A stretch of DNA of 55,932 bases from an uncultured Nitrospira sp. GTDB lineage: Bacteria; Nitrospirota; Nitrospiria; Nitrospirales; Nitrospiraceae. Position numbers and translations under genes: made by a program. Numbering within the stretch: the first letter of the stretch is position 1; each line of letters opens with the position of its first letter. Of the stretch, positions 52,716-55,932 are shown in pieces. The stretch is from contig CABVRV010000013.1 of assembly GCA_902500755.1 (NCBI GenBank), positions 1 to 55,932 of the forward strand, read 5' to 3'. Under the pieces are notes generated by a model that was given only the letters and a program-made list of their open reading frames with translations, made no database searches and had not been told where the DNA came from.

Positions 52716-53069
52716 ATGAACGACAAAGCAAAGTGGGCTTATGCAGCTGCGATTGGTGGCGGGGCCATCTTGTGGCTTGTAACCACTGAAATCAGCGGCA
52801 AGACGGAGGCTTGGGACTCTTCCCTCTATTGGAGTGCTGCATATCCGTTGGCCATCGGCCTCGCGGCAAGTCTTGGCTACTGGGCTCCAGAAAAACCATG
52901 GCGGTGGGGTTTGGCTGTGATGCTTGCGCAAGCAGTCGTACTGGTAATGGCAGGCTCGGATTTCAGTCTATTGCCCCTAGGCTTGATCCTATTTTCAATT
53001 CTTGCATTACCACCCATCGAGCTTGCTCAGTTCATGGCCAAGATCCGTTTACGAAGCGAGAAATCCTGA
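52716..53069 (+). CDS. Small four-helix membrane protein of unknown function
   Basis: A 117-residue product from ATG 52716 (MNDKAKWAYAAAIGGG). An in-frame ATG at 52638 would add 26 polar residues that look non-coding. Four hydrophobic segments are visible: about 7-25, 42-58, 65-82 and 86-105. The sequence EKPWRWGLAVMLAQAVVLV joins helices two and three, with Trp at the membrane edge. I do not recognise a characterised family. Its position beside a toxin-antitoxin-like pair and a pseudogene suggests accessory DNA. Confidence 0.55.
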   Translation: MNDKAKWAYAAAIGGGAILWLVTTEISGKTEAWDSSLYWSAAYPLAIGLAASLGYWAPEKPWRWGLAVMLAQAVVLVMAGSDFSLLPLGLILFSILALPPIELAQFMAKIRLRSEKS

Positions 53070-53233
53070 TGGCGGATTTCGCGTCTCCCAAACGACCCCG
53101 CGGCGAGCGCACATGGTTCGAGCCGCGAATTGTGTCCTGAATCAGCGGCTGCACAGGACAGCTGCTATACAACTTCCGGTTGCTCCACTCCTGCGGGTGA
53201 GCCACAGGGTCGTTAGCTCTCAGGGGAAGTCTC

Positions 53234-53575
53234 ATGCGCCTGGAGCAGATGCCGGACGACCAGATTCTGGGGATCGCCAATCCGATCATGGACAACCTCA
53301 TGGACGCATCCACCGCGATCGACCATGATCGGCATGTCCAGGACAGACCGGCTCAAGAAGATCGTCACTCCCGATTACCTCCGCAGGATCTGTGAGCAAT
53401 ACCAGCGTGAGAAAGGTTACTTTTCACAGCGGGAGCCGCCGTATTTAAGCGCCCTGGAGCGGCGGCAATCGTATGGAAGCAATGGTTCACGAAGGCACAA
53501 GGAGAGTTCGTTGCCGAGCTGCTTCTCGTGGAGCAAGACGGGAAGTATCTTGTCGATCACGTGATAGTATTCTGA
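53234..53575 (+). pseudogene. Frameshifted remnant of a small conserved protein
   Basis: Reading across two frame changes gives one continuous protein of about 110 residues. MRLEQMPDDQILGIANPIMD and DASTAIDHDRHVQD run in the first frame. TDRLKKIVTPDYLRRICEQY followed by QREKGYFSQREP run in a second. AAAIVWKQWFTKAQGEFVAE, ending DGKYLVDHVIVF, is back in the first frame and stops at TGA 53573. The breaks fall near 53345 and near 53447. They look like losses of about five and four bases if the codons restored by eye are right. The intact frame otherwise meets TGA near 53393. Function unknown. Confidence 0.65.
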
Positions 53576-53699
53576 GCCCCGAGCGCCAATAGGTGCAACA
53601 AGTTCGTTCGTTACAGTGGCCCGCCGCGCAACGTTCCATTTTAAGCAATCGTCGCGCGCAGATCGGGGTAAGCTGAGGGGGAGATGAGGTCTGTGCTTG

Positions 53700-55640
53700 C
53701 TAGTCCGCCTTCGCTCGATTAACCCAGATTCCCCCGGCGATGATGACGAGCATCAGCGCTTGCGGCACAAGCGTCTGCACGGTCGGGTGAATCCCCAGTA
53801 GCGGAAGGGAGACAAAATGGATCCGCGTCACATCCAGCACACCGGCTTCTTGCAAGGCCGCAATGCCGTTTCCCACAAAGATCACGGCCATCACTGCCAG
53901 CAGGCTCGAAGCAATCGTGAAAAATGGCCCGATCGGCAGACGCACGCTGTAGCGAAGGATCATGCCGCCGATGAGCACCAGCAGTACCATTGCCGCCGCG
54001 ATGCCCCAGAGCACCGCATCATGCCCGACCGCCCCAGCCTGTGACCATAACGTCTCGTAGAACAAGATCACTTCGAACAGCTCGCGATACACGACAAGAA
54101 ACGAGATGCCGGCCATTGCCCAGAGCGTGCGTCTGGCCAGCGCGGTGTTCAGTTGCTCGCGGACGTAACGATTCCAGGCTTGCGCGTTCGAGCGGCTGTG
54201 CAACCACCAGCCGACGTAGAGCAGCATGGCCGCGGCCAGCAGGGCGGTAATGCCTTCGGTCAGTTCACGGTTGACGCCTGAAATGCTGAGCATGTACCGA
54301 GCGAGGGCCCACGTCATGGCGCCCAGCGCCATGGCTCCGATCCAACCGAGGTGGATGTAGGGGAGCGCGTCACGCCGGCCGGTCTTGACGACGAAGGCGA
54401 CGATGGTCGACACGATCAAGATCGATTCCAATCCTTCGCGCAGCAAGATCACCAATGAACTCACGAAGGCCGTATTCGGGGATACGCTGCCGTCGACGAG
54501 TGCATCGGCGGCGCGGTCGAGCAGCGCGTTGATTTTCATCGTCTGTGCGGTCACCGCCTTGGACGGCCACCCCTCGCCGATGGCCGTGCGTAGCGTCTTC
54601 ATCTCGTGCTCGGTTTCCGTGCGCAGCGGCGCGTCAACGTTGTTCAGTGCCGATTCGATCAGCTCAAAACCTTCGAGATAGGCTGCGATCGCGAGCTGTC
54701 GAGCCTCTTCCCGGTTGCCGTTCGCATACGCCCGCGCTGCGTCCTCGATTTTTGTGCGCGAAAAAGCCAGCGGTTCTTGGGCGGTGAGCTGCAGCACATG
54801 CGGATGCTGCGTGAGGTAGGCGCGGACTGCGTCTATTGACGAGCCGGCAGCAGCGTGCTGGGCGGGTGCGTTTGTCACCAACGCGCGCAAACTGTGGAAG
54901 GCTGTTTTACCTTCACCTTGTCGCCAGAGTGACTCCCCCTTCGTTACGAGTTCGGGACTGGTCCGTAGCCCGGCGGCAAAAAAGGCCAGGGCCCAGCGTT
55001 CGGCTTCAGAGAATTCCCGGAAGGCGCGCATCGCGGTACCACGCACGCCAAGCGTGATGGTGTTGTACAGCCCATACAGACTCCGTTGACGCATGCGGGC
55101 GTCCTCGTGAAAGTTACGTGGCGCTGGGTCCATCCCCTTAGCCAACGGTCCGTTGCCCAGTCCTTGCGTGCCATGGCAGGCCGCACAGTGCTGCGCAAAC
55201 AGCTTCTCACCCTGCTGGAGATCGGGAGGCTGTCGAGGAACCACGCTCAACTTCCACGCTTGGATCACGCGGATGAGCAGTTGATTGGCGAGGGTGGAAA
55301 TCTCGCGGCCCGACGCTTTGGCCTCGATACGGGCGAGTAATTCGCGTGCCTGCTGCACGATGACAGGTTGCTCAGGAACGGTGGGTAATTGGCCAAGGAG
55401 CGAGAGGGCTTGGGCGGCGAACTCGTGCTGTTCCGCATACTCCTCGGCGTGGATCACCTGACCATCCTGCACGGACTCAGGGTAGTCGACCCCGACATAA
55501 TCGAGCATATGGACGATGGTCTGCGCTGTGTCGTCATCAGCCGCTTCCGCTCGTGCGACGCTGTGCAGGCTTGCTGCCAAGAAGGCGATGGCCAGCCAGC
55601 ATGGGAGTGCAACTGAAAGAACGGTTCGCATAGGCGTCAT
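53700..55640 (-). CDS. Cytochrome c-FTR1 iron permease fusion
   Basis: A 646-residue product from the ATG at 55640 (MTPMRTVLSVALPCWLAIAF), which begins a signal peptide; the open frame upstream to 55745 is unlikely to be translated. The periplasmic part contains a haem-binding CAACH (about 152-156) in EKLFAQHCAACHGTQGLGNG, with possible Met ligands in MDPAPRNFHEDARMRQ. The C-terminal half has about seven membrane segments with REGLE (about 401-405) and RELFE (about 519-523), the paired R-E-x-x-E iron motifs of FTR1/EfeU permeases. It probably takes iron across the cytoplasmic membrane, with the haem domain handling its redox state. By eye it is more GC-rich than its neighbours. Confidence 0.85.
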   Translation of the reverse strand: MTPMRTVLSVALPCWLAIAFLAASLHSVARAEAADDDTAQTIVHMLDYVGVDYPESVQDGQVIHAEEYAEQHEFAAQALSLLGQLPTVPEQPVIVQQARELLARIEAKASGREISTLANQLLIRVIQAWKLSVVPRQPPDLQQGEKLFAQHCAACHGTQGLGNGPLAKGMDPAPRNFHEDARMRQRSLYGLYNTITLGVRGTAMRAFREFSEAERWALAFFAAGLRTSPELVTKGESLWRQGEGKTAFHSLRALVTNAPAQHAAAGSSIDAVRAYLTQHPHVLQLTAQEPLAFSRTKIEDAARAYANGNREEARQLAIAAYLEGFELIESALNNVDAPLRTETEHEMKTLRTAIGEGWPSKAVTAQTMKINALLDRAADALVDGSVSPNTAFVSSLVILLREGLESILIVSTIVAFVVKTGRRDALPYIHLGWIGAMALGAMTWALARYMLSISGVNRELTEGITALLAAAMLLYVGWWLHSRSNAQAWNRYVREQLNTALARRTLWAMAGISFLVVYRELFEVILFYETLWSQAGAVGHDAVLWGIAAAMVLLVLIGGMILRYSVRLPIGPFFTIASSLLAVMAVIFVGNGIAALQEAGVLDVTRIHFVSLPLLGIHPTVQTLVPQALMLVIIAGGIWVNRAKAD

Positions 55641-55763
55641 CAGGGCCGAGTTCTCCGCGAGTAGCCCCGTGGAGACTAACGGAACAGTGTGCGTTTTCGC
55701 AAGACGCCGGGAACGCACCTGTCGTGGGCTATTCTTCCCTCCCATAGCGGTTCACATCGAGGC

Positions 55764-55793
55764 TAGACTTTCGCTCCTCAGCATTGCTAGAAT
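55764..55793 (+). promoter_or_regulatory. Putative promoter before the gene at the right edge
   Basis: TAGACT (55764-55769, four of six to -35) and TAGAAT (55788-55793, five of six to -10) are 18 bases apart. A Fur-box-like palindrome begins 7 bases after the -10, covering the expected start point. The arrangement mirrors that before the ECF sigma gene. Confidence 0.45.
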
Positions 55794-55800
55794 TTAAATC

Positions 55801-55815
55801 TGAGACGAGTTCTCA
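55801..55815. promoter_or_regulatory. Fur-box-like operator (second copy)
   Basis: TGAGACGAGTTCTCA is a 15-base palindrome (TGAGA-CGAGT-TCTCA). It resembles both the Fur consensus and the palindrome at 46252-46266, and both are followed by a similar TCAA-x-ATCA stretch. It lies between the divergent permease gene and the gene that starts at the right edge and could serve both. Confidence 0.5.
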
Positions 55816-55857
55816 ATATCATAGTTCACTCCGGAGAGGCCAGCGTTCTTCGAGACC

Positions 55858-55901
55858 AGAGCCCACCGGCATCCAACGATGCCGGTGGGCTCTGTCGTTT
55901 T
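55858..55901 (+). terminator. Terminator-like hairpin in the leader at the right edge
   Basis: A perfect 16-bp stem: AGAGCCCACCGGCATC (55858-55873) with GATGCCGGTGGGCTCT (55878-55893), loop CAAC, then GTCGTTTT. The 22-29 bases before it (GAGGCCAG ... GACC) are nearly the same as before the hairpin at 46304. As there, a gene starts shortly after (ATG 55923). Confidence 0.7.
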
Positions 55902-55922
55902 CAGCCGTAGAGGTGAACGCAC

Positions 55923-55932
55923 ATGAACATGA
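55923..55932 (+). CDS. First codons of a gene cut by the right edge
   Basis: ATGAACATGA closes the window, preceded by a GTAGAGGTG ribosome-binding-like region at about the right distance. Its leader matches that of the ECF sigma gene at 46372 in layout, so a second FecI-type sigma factor or another iron-uptake gene is the likely product. Nothing in the coding part can confirm this. Confidence 0.35.

Overview
The window looks like chromosomal DNA of a Gram-negative bacterium, most likely a Nitrospira-type nitrite oxidiser or close relative. I infer this from the overall gene mix and the style of the intergenic repeats, not from a marker gene, so confidence is moderate. Nearly everything from the left edge to 40.3 kb is on the plus strand.

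Region 1 (1 to about 26.5 kb) is a surface-polysaccharide (O-antigen or capsule) locus. It holds an asparagine synthase-like amidotransferase, seven methyltransferase or methyltransferase-like domains (three of FkbM type), nine glycosyltransferase genes (one a GT2-GT4 fusion), a Wzx-type flippase, a kinase-methyltransferase fusion recalling the chain terminator WbdD, an epimerase plus WbpL/WecA-type initiating transferase pair, a WaaL-type ligase, LPS-core-type transferases (WaaE-like, GT9) and a CapD/WbpM-type dehydratase. By eye the first 16 kb or so is more AT-rich than the rest, as is common for exchanged O-antigen genes.

Region 2 (26.6 to 33.6 kb) makes activated sugars: rfbB, rfbD and rfbA for dTDP-rhamnose (no rfbC in the window), a KdsC-type phosphatase, and manC and manB for GDP-mannose.

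Region 3 (33.6 to 46.1 kb) is housekeeping: a DUF3108 envelope protein, fbp and class I fba (gluconeogenesis), an HtrA protease, ispD and ispF (MEP isoprenoid pathway), cysE, a PsiF-repeat protein, a PEP mutase-nucleotidyltransferase (phosphonate synthesis), truA, an AMIN-domain amidase, a YacP-like NYN protein and TatD. The gaps manC-manB, degP-ispD, ispD-ispF and ispF-cysE hold unusual hairpins whose arms are built from tandem 8- or 9-base units. One of them encloses a short decayed reading frame.

Region 4 (46.2 kb to the end) is an iron-uptake region. It has an ECF sigma factor, a FecR-like anti-sigma factor and a TonB receptor with an STN signalling domain, and further on a cytochrome c-FTR1 iron permease on the minus strand. 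A Fur-box-like palindrome, a short related leader and a terminator-like hairpin stand before the sigma gene. A second copy of this arrangement stands at the right edge, before a gene whose first bases close the window. Between the receptor and the permease lies a small accessory stretch: a P-loop kinase, a DUF433/DUF5615 pair, a small membrane protein, a frameshifted pseudogene and a pair of mutually exclusive hairpins.

No tRNA, rRNA, CRISPR array or intact insertion sequence was recognised.
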